This document shows positions 48,430 through 60,700 of a DNA stretch of 64,000 nt, one piece after another. This DNA is from Anaeramoeba flamelloides. Taxonomy: Eukaryota > Metamonada > Anaeramoebidae. Location of the stretch: NCBI GenBank assembly GCA_027625915.1, contig JANTQA010000036.1:6097001-6161000 (forward strand). The letters run 5' to 3'. Positions within the stretch are counted from its first letter, which is position 1. Every line of letters begins with the position of its first letter. The notes beneath the pieces were generated by a model. That model saw only the letters and a program-made list of their open reading frames with translations. It had not been told where the DNA came from and did not search any database. Both the position numbers and the translations under genes were made by a program.

Positions 48430-48840
48430 GAATGTTAAGACATAAACTTTCAACTAAAATTAAAAAAAAAACAAAAAAATATACAAATAAAAGAACAATA
48501 GTCAAAATCTAATACTCATTTCAAAAATTGTATTTCATTTTTTTTTTTTGACGGATTTTGATTGAGTTTTTTGAAATTTTTACTTTACCTTGTAATTAAT
48601 ATGTCTGAAATGATTAAAAAGTGAATTATTAATAAAATTTTATAGTTAGTCAGTTTTTGAATAAAAATAAATTATTATATTTTTTTTGAATCTGTTTATT
48701 CAGGTGAGTTTAAATTAATCAAATGGGATTTAGTAAAAAAAACTTTTTAGAGCATATTTCAAAAAATGTACATTAATTTGAATTTTTTACCTTTGATATT
48801 TCATTCAAAGTTTGTGTCTTAAAAGATGAACTGATTGCAA
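48430..48840 (+). mobile_element. Degenerate family P element split by a family C-like insertion
   Basis: A left arm (GTTAAGACATAAACTTTCAAC at 48436) and a right arm (CAAAGTTTGTGTCTTAAAAG at ~48808) lie ~370 bases apart instead of ~150. The extra DNA between carries family C end motifs (CATTTCAAAAATTGTATTTC at ~48521 and TTATTCAGGTGAGTTTAAA at ~48698). Confidence 0.55.
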
Positions 48841-49500
48841 TGATTCTTAAAATATTTGGTGATATATCTACATTTTTTTTTTTATTATATATATATATAT
48901 ATATAAAATGAATTATATAAATTTAGTATAATAAAGATTGTTTACAAAAATCAAATAAACGAGGAAACTTTTTTTTAAACTTATCCCCATTAAAGTGATG
49001 ATTCTTTTTTCGTTTAAAAGTTGGTTCATATTTGTTTTGGTGATTAATATAGGACGTATGAATTTAGTAATCACTTTTTTGTAGAGTAATTTAATAAAAT
49101 TGGATTAGGTAATTTTTTAAACTTTTTAATTAATAAAATTTTCACAAAAAAAAAACCTTCTTTGGAAATGGGTTAAATAATTTGATGAAAATAATTATTA
49201 GAGGGGTTGTTATTCAATTGTATTGATTCGAGAGATCATTTAGATTCAAAAAAAAATTATTCATGGTTAGTATGTTTTTCAAATTCATTTTCGAATTTTT
49301 GTTTGATACCTTTCCCAACAAGATAACTTTTACTTTTAGATCTAATGCCCAGACTTCCAATACCAACACTTCATGAATTTTATAAATAATTGCAAATTGA
49401 AAGTCCCTATTTAAACTTGACCCCTTAAAAACAAATTTCCCAATTCTAATAATTCAATCCCAAACCCACAACTTAATCCAAAATTCAAGTCACCACATTC
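48841..49500. other. Intergenic, no gene seen
   Basis: AT-rich with a TA run at ~48888-48905. No gene or element end. Confidence 0.55.
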
Positions 49501-50322
49501 ATTTCCTTGTGAACTTTGGTTTCAAATTTGAATTTTCACCAAGAAAAGAATAGTACAATCCATACAAATACTTTCAAGACTTTTTCATACTTTCAGACTG
49601 ACAGTCTGCAAGATTTCAGTCTCTGATATCCCTTCATATTTTTTCAAATTTCAAATACTTATACAAAAATTTAATAAGCCTAAAAAGGGGCAAAAATAAT
49701 AATTTCAATTAGAGTTTTCATTTTGAATATAATTGAAATTAAAAAAACTTATCTCAAAGAAAAATATTTGTTAAGCTTCAATAACCTGAAACTCTCTTTA
49801 GGAAAACTCCAAAAGTGGCATGTTGTCTATATTGCAGGTTTTTAAAGGTTTGATTTGTTCAAATCTTTAAATTGAAAGTTGTTTTGAATTTTGATCTTGT
49901 AATTTCCTTTCAAAATTAGAAACAATTTCAAAATAATAAATTGTTTTCAAGTAAAAAAAGCGATTGAAATTTTTGTGCGATTCATATCTTAACTACCATA
50001 AGAATAGAGCAATCGATACAAACCCTTTCAAGACTTTTTCGAACTTTCAGACTAACAGTCTGCAGATTTCAATCTCTGATATTCTTTCATATTTTTTCAA
50101 ATTTCAAATACTTATACAAATATTTAATAAGCCTAAAAAGGGGCAAATAATAATAATTAACAAATGATTACATTTTGAATTTTAATTGTAATTTTTAAAA
50201 GTTATCTCAGAAGAAAAATATTTATAAACTTTCAATAACCGGAAAATCTCTTTAGGAAAACTCCAAAAGTAGAAAGTTGTCCAAATTACCGGTTTTGAAA
50301 AGTTTGACTTGTAAAAACTTTT
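49500..50322 (+). repeat. Tandem duplication, ~450-base unit, two copies
   Basis: Blocks of 49545-49710 recur at 49995-50160 (CTTTCAGACT-ACAGTCTGCA, CAAATTTCAAATACTTATAC, AATAAGCCTAAAAAGGGGCA). The block TTTAGGAAAACTCCAAAAGT recurs at ~49798 and ~50251. Spacing is constant at about 450 bases, so this is one segmental tandem duplication with later divergence. Confidence 0.8.
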
Positions 50323-50784
50323 ACTATTGAGAGAAAAATGTTGGACACAGAAAAATTGTTGTACAGCATTTTTAATTGGGAACATTAGTAAAATTGAAAA
50401 TCAAATCCTATTTATAACTATTTGAATTTTATATAAATCCAGGTTTAAATGTGTTACAAGTTCATTAATCTGTGATTTGTGTTGAATACTCTTTTGAATG
50501 GTTGATAACTATAGTAGATCATGTTATTTTAACAAAAATCCAAGTTTTAGTAAAGTTTACTATTAATTCTGAAAATGGTAATTTTTAAACTTGATTTAGA
50601 TTATAGGAGATAAGGTTTTGAAAAAGTAGAATTACATTAATCGTTATTCTAATAAGTAGATTATTGTTATTCTCTTTTATTTATTTCACAAATTTAAGAA
50701 ATTAAAAATCATTTTCAGTAATGTTCAAAATTTAAAATTGCTTTCCAACTATTTTTCTCGGTCCAACATTATTCTCTCAACAGT
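50323..50784 (+). mobile_element. ~0.46 kb TIR element (family D), copy 1
   Basis: Ends ACTATTGAGAG and CTCTCAACAGT are complementary with one mismatch. The inverted similarity continues inward (TTGGGAACATTAGTAAAATT at left; complement of AGTAATGTTC at right). About nine of ten bases match the copy at 55146-55606, in the same orientation. No gene inside. It abuts the tandem duplication. Confidence 0.82.
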
Positions 50785-50949
50785 TAAATTGAAATTTATT
50801 TCATTGTAGTCTTATAGTTACTTTCAAAATTCAGAAACAATTTCAAAATAACAAAGTGTTGTTAAGTAAAAAAAAGTGACTACAATTTTTGTGCTATTCT
50901 TTTCGTGACTACAGATTATTAAAAATCATTTTTTTTCGATATCCTCCAA

Positions 50950-51085
50950 AAATGTAATTCTTTTTTTTTTTTTTTCTTTTCTCCTTCTTTTCTCATTCTT
51001 TTCAGAGTCTGAGTTTACTAAAATTTCAAAGAAACAAAATTAACAAACCTTCTTTTTTCTTTTCTTTTCTTTTCTTTTCTTTTGG
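50950..51085 (+). promoter_or_regulatory. Pyrimidine tracts upstream of the P1 gene
   Basis: Two C/T-only tracts, a T run with CTTCTTTTCTC at ~50959-51000 and (TTTTC)n at ~51051-51083, lie 65-200 bases before the start of the P1 gene. A T-rich tract also precedes the uS15 gene. Pyrimidine-rich leaders and promoters are common in ribosomal protein genes; a role here is inferred. Confidence 0.3.
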
Positions 51086-51150
51086 TTCTTTCCTTTTTTT
51101 TTCAAAATCCAAAACAAATTTAAAAATAACAAAGATTATCTTGATTTTCA

Positions 51151-51750
51151 ATGGAAAACCTATCCCAAGAACAAATTACAGAAAAAGCCATCATCTACTC
51201 AGCTCTTATGCTCCATGATGATGAAATCAAAGTTACATCTGAAAAGATCCAAAACGTTCTCAAATCAGCAAACATCCAATTCGAAAGCTATATGGTTGAC
51301 ATGTATGTAAGATTTTTTGAAAACAACGAAATTGGAAACTTAATAAGCTCTGGTGGTTCTGGTAATTATTTTTGTTTATTTTTTTTTTTTGATTCAAAAC
51401 AAAAGCAAACAAGCAATCTATTTATTTTTTGTTTTATTTCCCAAAAAGCCTTTAACTTTTTTTTTTTTTTTTTTTTTTTTTTTGCTTTTTTTTTTTTTTT
51501 TTTTTTCCTTACTTTAATTGAAAATTTTAATGTTAACTTGAAAAATTAAACAACAATTCTTCCACATTTTCAATTCAAATTCATTCAACAAACGTATGAT
51601 CAAATTAATCTTATCCAAGTTGGAACTGTATCTACTGAAACAAACACTGCTGACAAAAAAGAAGAAGAAGAAGAACCAGAACCAGAACCAGAGCCAGAAT
51701 CAGAATCAGAATCTGACGATGATATGTTTGGTGGTGGTCTTTTTGATTAA
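51151..51750 (+). CDS. RPLP1: Acidic ribosomal stalk protein P1
   Basis: Two exons, 51151-51361 and 51620-51750, separated by a 258-base intron (donor G|GTAATT, acceptor ATCCAAG|TT, phase 1). They give 113 residues, normal for P1. The N-terminal dimerisation domain shows IIYSALMLHDDEIKVTSEKI and the matching IGNLIS. The hinge (GGSVGTVSTE) is followed by Glu/Pro/Ser repeats and the universal tail SDDDMFGGGLFD. P1 pairs with P2 on uL10 to form the 60S stalk that recruits elongation factors. IYSALMLHDDEI is the P1 rather than P2 signature. The intron contains two long T runs. The hinge is unusual in using EP and ES repeats instead of alanines. TAA stop. Confidence 0.96.
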
Positions 51751-54700
51751 GCCGTTTATCCTTTATTATAAAAAAAGGATATTTCCAGAGCCAAATACAA
51801 TTTGTTATGAACCCAAAAAAACAACAAATAAGCACATTTTTATCATAAGAATAAATTTTGTCTCCTTCTTTAACAATAATTAGAGAAATATCATATTAAA
51901 TAAACCCAAACTTTATCCGATTTAATTTACCCTTTTTTGTTTTTTTATTTTTTTCTACTTCACCACTTTATTATGACCTTTAATATTTTTTATTTTTTTT
52001 GACTTTTTTTCATCTTTATTAAAATTTTGAAGCACAAACATCGTAGAACGATCGCTATTGAATCTACTCTTTAACAAATCAAAAAAAGAACATTTGTCCA
52101 AACAAAGAATTCGTAAATGAGGGAGTGTAAAAAAGTAATAAATAATTGATCCTTTAACAAAAGTTTTTCAACTATCTAATCCCAATTCTGTGAAACTTAT
52201 GACTATTAGACGATTTTTAGAGATTATAGAGTCTTTCTTTTTTTTTGATTTTCTCTGAAAATTTATAGTTTTTAATCATATTTTTCAATCCGGCATGCTT
52301 TTATATAAGCAAAGAAATATGAGGTTATCATTCAGGAAAAAAGTTAAACACACTTTTTAATATGGCAACCTTAATAGAATCACATTACTGAATTTGAAAA
52401 AGTAAGATGCATTGTTAAAAGAAATAATTGAATTACTTAAAGACGAAATAGAGGAATTAACACAATACAAATTATTCTAATACTATCTTTTGATATTGAT
52501 TTTTCTTTGATCATACAAATATTAAAAATTTGTTCAAAAAGGTGATTTTTTTTGCGATCTCCAAAAACACATGAAAAAATTTCGACAATCAAGTAGATAT
52601 AAATTATAGTTGTTGGTTTGATTGTTAATTATATAATGGATTATTATTTGACGTTAATTGGTTTCTTCTTTTAATTGATTTTGCTTTTTACTATTTGTAT
52701 GGAAACAAATTGATAGAAATAGTCATTTCAGATTCCAATTTTTTTTCAGATATCAAATTTTAAATTTTATTTGGTAAAATTCAAGAAACCAGCTTAAATT
52801 CTTATTTCTCAATTAGACGAGTGGAAGTTGGCACTTTTATGATTTATTTTAATTCTTCTTTTATTTGGAAAGTTTAATGAAAATTTTTTTACTTTGATTT
52901 TTTCAATTAACAGCAATCTGATTAACAATTAATTAAGATACTTTACCTTTTTTCACCATTGAACTTTTTATCTAATTTTTACGTTTTTTCATAAAAAAAG
53001 AGTTATTTTCTGACAATATTTTTTTTTTCTCTTTTAGCTAAAAAATCTTTTTTTAAGAATAATTTTTTTTTTTCCTATTTGTACCTGAAAAGATATAAAG
53101 TGTTTTGTAAGATCTGTTTTTTTTTGAGATTAAATAAAGATAAATTCATATAGATACCTGTACTTCTTGAATTGTTTTATTTATTGCTAAAATAATAGCT
53201 AATTTTAGTACATTATCACCTGACTCAAATCAGATTTTAAAAATTTTTTTTAAATTTTTTTTTGTTAATTTCCAAAAACAAGTCCAATTTCATTCATTCC
53301 TCATCAAATGATAAAACTTTTGTTTTGAAACTGATCAGCTTAAAATTTTTTTAGGAGAAAAAAATTATACACTGCAAAGTTGGAATTTTTGAAAAAAATA
53401 TGTTTGAAAAACGAAAAGCACTTCATTTAAAAATTGAAGGATTGCTTTATTGAAAAAAATACCCAAAAGAAAAAAACAATAAAATAGTACTGACATTGTA
53501 ACGTAAGACATATAAATGTTCTATTGGAAAGAAAAATAAAATATCTTATAATTGTTAATAAATTTGATTTTTAAAAATAAAATATTTTTTTTAAAAAAAT
53601 ATAACATGAAAAAACTGATCTACTATACGTAAAATTTTTTTTAAATCCTATTTGACCTTTAAAAGTCCCTTTTTAGCTGAAAAAACCTTGTCTAATTTTA
53701 AAAATACTTGTGATACATATTACGGGAGATCCGGTTCAAATATAAAACATCAATTATTAATATAGATACTCGGATATTGAACAAAAATAATTCCAACACA
53801 GAATTATAAGGAAAGTTATTTTAATTTTAGATAATTTGTCACTTTGTGATTATAATTTTTGGAATTTTTATTTTGTCAAAAATCTCAGCTTTTTTTCAAA
53901 AAAAAAAAAAAAAAAAAAAAAAAAAACAGGAAGGTTTAATCACAATTGAATTTGGATTCATTTTTAGTTTTTTAAAGCACTTTAATTGTCAACAAATATT
54001 TTATTAAAATAAATTTATGAAGGTCTTTGACAATATTTTAATTTTTTTTTTACTTTTTTTTTTCAATACATATTTTTGTGCTATTTCTTCTTCTTTTTAT
54101 ATTACATGTAATAAATCGAATTATTTTTGAAAGGAAATTTTCATATTTGTATCAGAAAAAAACGAAAGAATCAAATAATCAACCTAAAAAACCCAAATCG
54201 ACCCGAAAAATTTTTTTGAGAAAGTAATTCTAACTCAAATTTTAAAAGCACCTAAAATTTTTTTTTTGATTTTTCAGTAATTTTTCGATATAATTTACAA
54301 ATTGCTTAATTACCGTAGACAAATCTTCATTTTTTATTAACCAAACCCAATTGTACAGCTTTTCAAGAACATGATTATATTTTATTTTAAAAAATAATTG
54401 ATCTATTGGTATTTTTTTTTTGTAAATTTCTTTTTTATGATTATTTTTTTCCAATCACATTTTTTTTGAATCCATTTTACAAAAAATTAATAAATAATAT
54501 TTAAAAAAGGTTTTATATTAGATTTAAGAATTAAATTGAAAATTATCATAATTTCAAAAATTATTTTCAATGATAGATAAAATATAAATTCTTACAAATA
54601 AAAAACTCCTATTTGAGTTTGATTGTGAATTAAATATTTTATCAATTGAAAAATAGTTTTCTGGGAAAAAGAAAATTCTAACAACAAATCTACTTTTAAA

Positions 54701-55145
54701 AAACTTCAATCTAACTCATTAAGAAAGTCTAGATCAATAAATTATAATGTATTAAGAATTAATAAAATACAAAACCTTTTAAGAAACAGTAATAAATCAA
54801 TAATCCTTATTTCATTTTTTTTCTCGGCTTTTTTATAACAAAAAATAGCATGAAAAAAGAGATTATAACTGAGTGGAATTGCTGCTCGGATATATTTTTT
54901 TTATAACCAACATGTTAAACAAATTTATTAAGGGCTTTCCTAGATTTATGTTATATCAAGAGCATTTTTAGAACTAAGAACACATCTCTTAACTCAAAAG
55001 AATGCTAAATTCAAGAGATCTTGTCAAAATTGAAAATATTAATTTTTTTTATTGCATCATAAAGTCACAAATACAATTCAAATTCAGAACCCAAATTCTA
55101 AATTTACTCAAAAAATTTTTCAAATTAAAATACCCTATACTACTA
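51751..55145. other. Intergenic, no gene seen
   Basis: AT-rich. A near-pure A run of over 30 bases at ~53898-53930 is flanked on the left by TTTTTT. No coding, RNA or element structure supported. A 70-codon frame at 54242 (minus) is Lys/Ile-rich. Confidence 0.55.
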
Positions 55146-55606
55146 ATTGTTGAGAGAAAAATTTTGGACACAGAAAAATAGTTGGATACTATTTTTAATT
55201 GGGAGCATTAGTAAAATTGAAAATCAAATCCTATTGATAACTCGGTGGTTTTTATATAAATCCAGGTTTAAAGGTGTTAAAAGTTCATTAATATGTGGTG
55301 TGTGTAGAATACTCATTTGAATGGTTGATAACTCAAGTAGATCATGCTATTTTAACAAAAATCCAAGTTCTAATAAAATTTACTATTAATTCTGAAAACT
55401 GTAAGTTTTAAACTTACTTTAGGGTATAGGAGATAATGCTTTGAAAAAGTAGAATTACATTAATCCTTATTCTAATAAGTAGAGTATTGTTCTTTTCTTT
55501 TATTTATTTCACAAATGAAAGAAATTAAAAATCATTTTCAGTAATGTTCCCAATTAAAATTGCTTTCCAACTATTTTTCTCGGTCAAAAATTTTTCTCTC
55601 AAAAGT
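55146..55606 (+). mobile_element. ~0.46 kb TIR element (family D), copy 2
   Basis: Left end TTGAGAGAAAAATTTTGGAC at 55150 and right end complementary (TTTTTCTCTCAA). The arms continue with GAAAAATAGTTGG against CCAACTATTTTTC. Aligned end to end with copy 1 at 50323. The outermost two to four bases are uncertain. Confidence 0.82.
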
Positions 55607-57720
55607 AAGTGGAACTTCCACTTCATAGAAAAATATTCTAAAGTTGATTTCAATACTATAAACAAATTCAAATATAAAGTAGAAAGTGAGTGAAGTAAGA
55701 AGTAGATAAAAACGATTTTTAATTTACCTTGCTTTGTTAGAAAATTTTTTGAAGATTTTTTTGATCAAATAATCTTTTTTTAAGTTTTGATAATCCTAAT
55801 TTAAAAAAAAAAAAGAAAGTTAGTTAATATTTTATCTTTCCTTTAATAGTCAGTCTTTGAAGAATTTTTTCTATTTACAACATTGAACTTCAGTAATCAA
55901 TCAAAAACAAGAAAATTGTCCCTTACAACATTTGATTCTAAGAGTATTTGCCTAGTAAATCGAAAAAACTCTATACTCATTTTCCTTATTTTCTTTTTAC
56001 AAAATAGAGTTCTACAAGAATTAGATTGTAAGTTCAGATCTCTATTTATCTATTAGTTACTTTATTGTGGTTTATGATGAAATAATTTTGGGTGAACTAC
56101 AAAACTTTAATTAAGGGACTAGTAAACTAAAAAAAATCTTCAAGTAAATTTACTTACAAATTTAAAAAAAAATTACTGTATCTTGGAATTGAAAAATGAA
56201 GTTAAAAATCTGATAACTACAAGACAAAACTTACTTTTAATACAATTTTCAGAAATTTATTATTGCTTTTTAAAAGACTGATCCCATTTTCTCATTTTTG
56301 AAAAGTTTAAAATTCAACATATTTCAGAATTATTTAAGAAAAATAATATTTTCTTAGAAAAAAGATTGAAATCTTATTGCCTGTAAAGGATGTATACAAA
56401 AATACACTTTAAAAATGAAACCACTAAGTTTTAAAATAACCAAGTTTAAAAAATCTACTTAATCTCAAAAAAAATACAATAATTATTTTAAAACTTGTAA
56501 AAAATATGATTTTTTGATTCAAAGAACAGACCAAATCTATTTTTTCTCTGGATTGAATAAAAAAAATACTAGAAAAAGAACCAAAGAATCGAATTAAAAA
56601 TTCTCTTGAAATACTTTTTTAAAACCTGGGAAATTTAACGTATAATCAGAGAGAAATAGTTTTTAATTTGATTATTTATAATAAATAATTAATAACCCAA
56701 TCATAATTATTTCAGTAAGTCATTAACAACCCAATGATTAAATGTATCAAATAGATTTTACAATTATTTCTCAATTTTTTTAAAGATTTTGTAACAAATC
56801 TAAAAATTCAAATGCATATTTCTAATAATACAAAAAAATAATAGATATTATCAAATAACTGATTTTAATAAAACAGTTCATTGTTTATACTCTTGATATT
56901 TGGAAAAGTATATTGGCAAGTCTTTTAAATTTCAAGAAATTGAATAAATATTTGTGAATAAAATAAATGATCAAATTTTTTAGATCTTCAAGGATACAAT
57001 ATTAAATTTATTTTTCAAGTAATTTTAAAATAAGATTAAAGAAACAATGTTGCTTGTTCATAAAGACTCTCAGAAATTACTCAAAGTGATATTTCTTCAA
57101 AATTAAATTTTTTTGATTTTTTCTTTTATTTTGTGATCCAAAAACCCAACACAAAAGCGAATCAAGATCTTTTGACTGGAAATTCCATTTGAAAAATGAA
57201 ATCTTTTAAAAATGATTATTCATTTCTCTAAAGTTGATAAATAAAGTTGCGAATCGGGTTTAATTGTATCCTTATGTAAATAATTACTCTATTACCTTTG
57301 GGAAAAAAAATAAATAAGAGTTACTCGTCCCTTAAATAAAAATTTCAGAAAATATAATAAAAGATCTACATTTATACCTTACTCCGATTTAAATTGTGAT
57401 CCAGAAGAAACAATAAAAATAATTAAACAAAAAAAAGGTATGGATTTGATTCTGAAAACTTCTTTGCAAACAAAACCTGTCTTTTTGATAACTCTTTTAG
57501 TGAAAAGAAAAAAAAAATGTAGCTTTGTCTTTGTGAGGTTTACTAAAAAACGAAAATAAAATTATCAAAACTTTTTTCCCAATTCGATTATTCAACTTTT
57601 ATATGGTCCAAATGCTCAAAAACCATTAAATCTCAAGTAATCTGAAATGTTCATTGATCATTTTTTTTTGTTTAACATTTTATTATTATTGCCTTCCAAA
57701 CCTAACTTCATTAATCAAAC
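55607..57720. repeat. Intergenic; old dispersed repeat copy 2 at ~56130-57120
   Basis: 56130-57120 aligns in blocks with 7890-9000 in the same orientation. The rest is AT-rich. The final ~100 bases before the RBR gene are its likely leader. Confidence 0.55.
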
Positions 57721-60700
57721 ATGTCACTTTTAAGACATTCCAGTTCAGAATTTCGTCGAATGACGGATCATTTTGGGAATCCTTTTGAGACCAATTTTCA
57801 CAGCCCCTTAATTTTAACAAGCTCTTCTAATTCGACAAAACCAACGACAAAATCACTCGATAATGTAAGGCCAATTCTTCTTTTTCTTTTTAATTTTTAA
57901 ATGACAGTTATCCCTTTGTGTACCCAAATAACCACCTATTTGTTAAATTTCTTTTTCAAATTTACCTTTTTCTTCCTGTTTTGCATATCGAAATAAATTC
58001 AAAATAAAAAGGTATCACTTCTTGAAGAACATTCCAAAAAAATTAAAAATATTGCACAAGTCCTAAACCTTCCAAGCCAAGTTGTAGGAATACTTTTAAG
58101 ACATTTTAATTGGAATTCTGATAGAGTTTTAGAAGGAATGCTTGTTGATCGTGAAAAAACACTTGAAAAGGCCAGCATTAATCTTGAAGAAAGTAAGTTT
58201 GATTGAATTACTCAATTATTTTTTTTTTATTTATTTTTTCAGATAAAACCTCTCTTACACAGACACAATAATTTGTAATACTGACTGTACTTTTTTTAAA
58301 CAACAATCGTACAAAATTCACCATTTCATTTTACAATTGTTTTTTTTTATTTTAATTAATTCTTTTGGCTGACTTCCTCTGCTCAATCCAAAAACAATAA
58401 AACCAAATTTATTCAGTGTTGGAAGAATCAAAAATTTATAAACCAGAAGGCGAAATGTGCCAAACATGCTTTACCAAATTAGAAAAGCAAGACAATATTT
58501 CCTTGAAATGTAAACACCCTTTTTGTAGAAGGTGTTGGAAAAACTATCTAATGTTTAGGATCAAAGAGCAAAATTTAAATGAAATCTTTTGCCAATATAA
58601 TAAATGTAAACGTAGAGTGACAGAGGAATTTGTGAAACAAGTTGTTGATAAAGACTCATTTAAAAAATATCAGTAAATCTTTTAATTGTTTATTTCAATT
58701 TTTCCTTTTTTCCTTTTTTTTTTGGCTTTGACACTAAACTCATACACACCAATATTAACCATAAAAACTTTTGATGAAATTACAGAAATCAATGAACACA
58801 ATTATTAATTCTTCAAATTATCACAGAAACCTCAATGTTTTTTTTTTTTGAATTTTTAACCAAGATCCTAAGTATTTTTTTTTTTATTTGATTTTTCAAG
58901 AATTTAAGAAAGAAATTTATAAAAAGGTGACAGATTTTTTTCAAAAAAAATAAGTGCCGAGTTGAAATTTGACAAAAATTAAAACTTTTTATGATTAAAA
59001 TAAGTGTCTTAATAAAAAAAAATTTTTTTATAACAGCAGTTATTGATTTTTTTAAAAAAAAATATCATTTATATAACGTTTTTATAACAAAATTTCTTTT
59101 TTATATGATGGTTTTTTCCATATTATTATTAAAAATATTCTTATAACAGGCTTTTAACATGTTAAAAATTTGATAACAAAAATAAATGTGATAAAAGTTG
59201 TTATTAATAAATTTCATAACATTTTAAACCACCTTTACAACACTTTTATAACACGTTGAAATATTTTTTTCTTAATGCAAAATTTTGGAAAATAGTCAAA
59301 TTTAATAAATTCCCCAAAATAAAACTGTTAATTTTTAAGGAAGTATGTACATTTTACCATTTTGAAAATTTTTAATTGTGTTAACATTACTGAAAAAATA
59401 TTTTTTGAGTGCCACCAGATATTGAAACTTTGAAATCAAAACATCAACCACTAGCCTATTTGTGAATGGAATCAAAGTAATTCAGAGTTGAATCTTAAAT
59501 TTTTCAATTTTTTGAACATTTTTTTTGATTCAATTTTTGATTTTATTAGATAAAGTTTTGGATCTAGAAATGTGTTTATACCAATGATCGAAATTAACCA
59601 AACGGTAAACCACCAAAATATACCCGAAAGGGTGTGCATTTGAAACAAATATTTTCTTTTAGAAGACCAAACACGAAAGATCACCATTCCAAATAAATTT
59701 GTTGAAATCAAGAATGAAAAAAAAAAAAATCGATAAAAGCCTATTTTTGAAGATTGGTTTTCTTTATCTTCTTAGTTTTTATGAATACAAACTATTTTTT
59801 TCCTAAGAATCTCTCGCCCCATTACTATTTATTATTATTTTAAAAAACTTTTTGTGACAAATTTACTTTCAAAATTCTTTTTTAAAATATTTTTCTCAAA
59901 CCAAGCCAAAACAAAGAGTACCATTTCAAAAATTAAAATAAAGGGGTTGAATTCTTGGAATCAAAAAACAGTTACAAAAGATTCAAATCAAAATAATTGC
60001 AAAATTCAATAACAAATTTCAATCAGATTCAGAATTTTTTTGATTTCTCATTTTAATGGAAAATAAATAATTATAAAATCAAACGAATTTGTCCAAGAAG
60101 CCCTCATTCTTCAAGAAGAATTACAAAAATCTCTGATTTTTTGAATTCAAACTAGAATTAGATGAATTAAATGAAAATAGGATTTTTAAATTCATTTTAG
60201 AAATTCTTTCGAAATAAACAGTAATTTGTTTATTAAAAATTTTCCAAATAAAATTTTTTCATAAAGAATTAAAAATAAAACCAAATAAAGAATAAGTAAT
60301 TGTGTAAAATGTTATAGATAATATCCAGTAATAAATGATTTTTATTTAATTTTTTTTGATCAATTTTTTCATCTTTTTGATTTACGTTTTGTTGTTGGTA
60401 TGAAAATATCTATTACTAGAATATATTCCACTCTAGTATTTATGAAAATATCAATTTATTTGACTGAAGAAATGATTTGAATAATTCAGTTTCACATAAA
60501 TGGTTGCACTCAAAAAATGAAAAATGTACTTACCCCCTTAACTGATATTACTGGAAAATTCTGCATATTTTGATAATTTTTTTCAACTCAAATCACCTGC
60601 CCAATGAGTTTTTTATTTAAAGGGAATCCAATTAAAATCCTCTAAATATTAGTTTTGAGATTAATGATTCAAAATAATGAAGAAAAAAAGTTTGATTTAA

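Noticed and set aside
51596-51883. 95-codon frame downstream of P1 exon 1
   Set aside because: It is the P1 second exon read in a wrong frame; the correct frame ends in the stalk-protein tail.
53715-53760. tRNA-like T-loop string (GGTTCAAAT)
   Set aside because: No acceptor stem, D-arm or anticodon arm at the right distances. No tRNA gene was found elsewhere either.
59472-59711. Trp/Ile-rich minus-strand frame inside the RBR intron
   Set aside because: No domain and no copies; probably chance.
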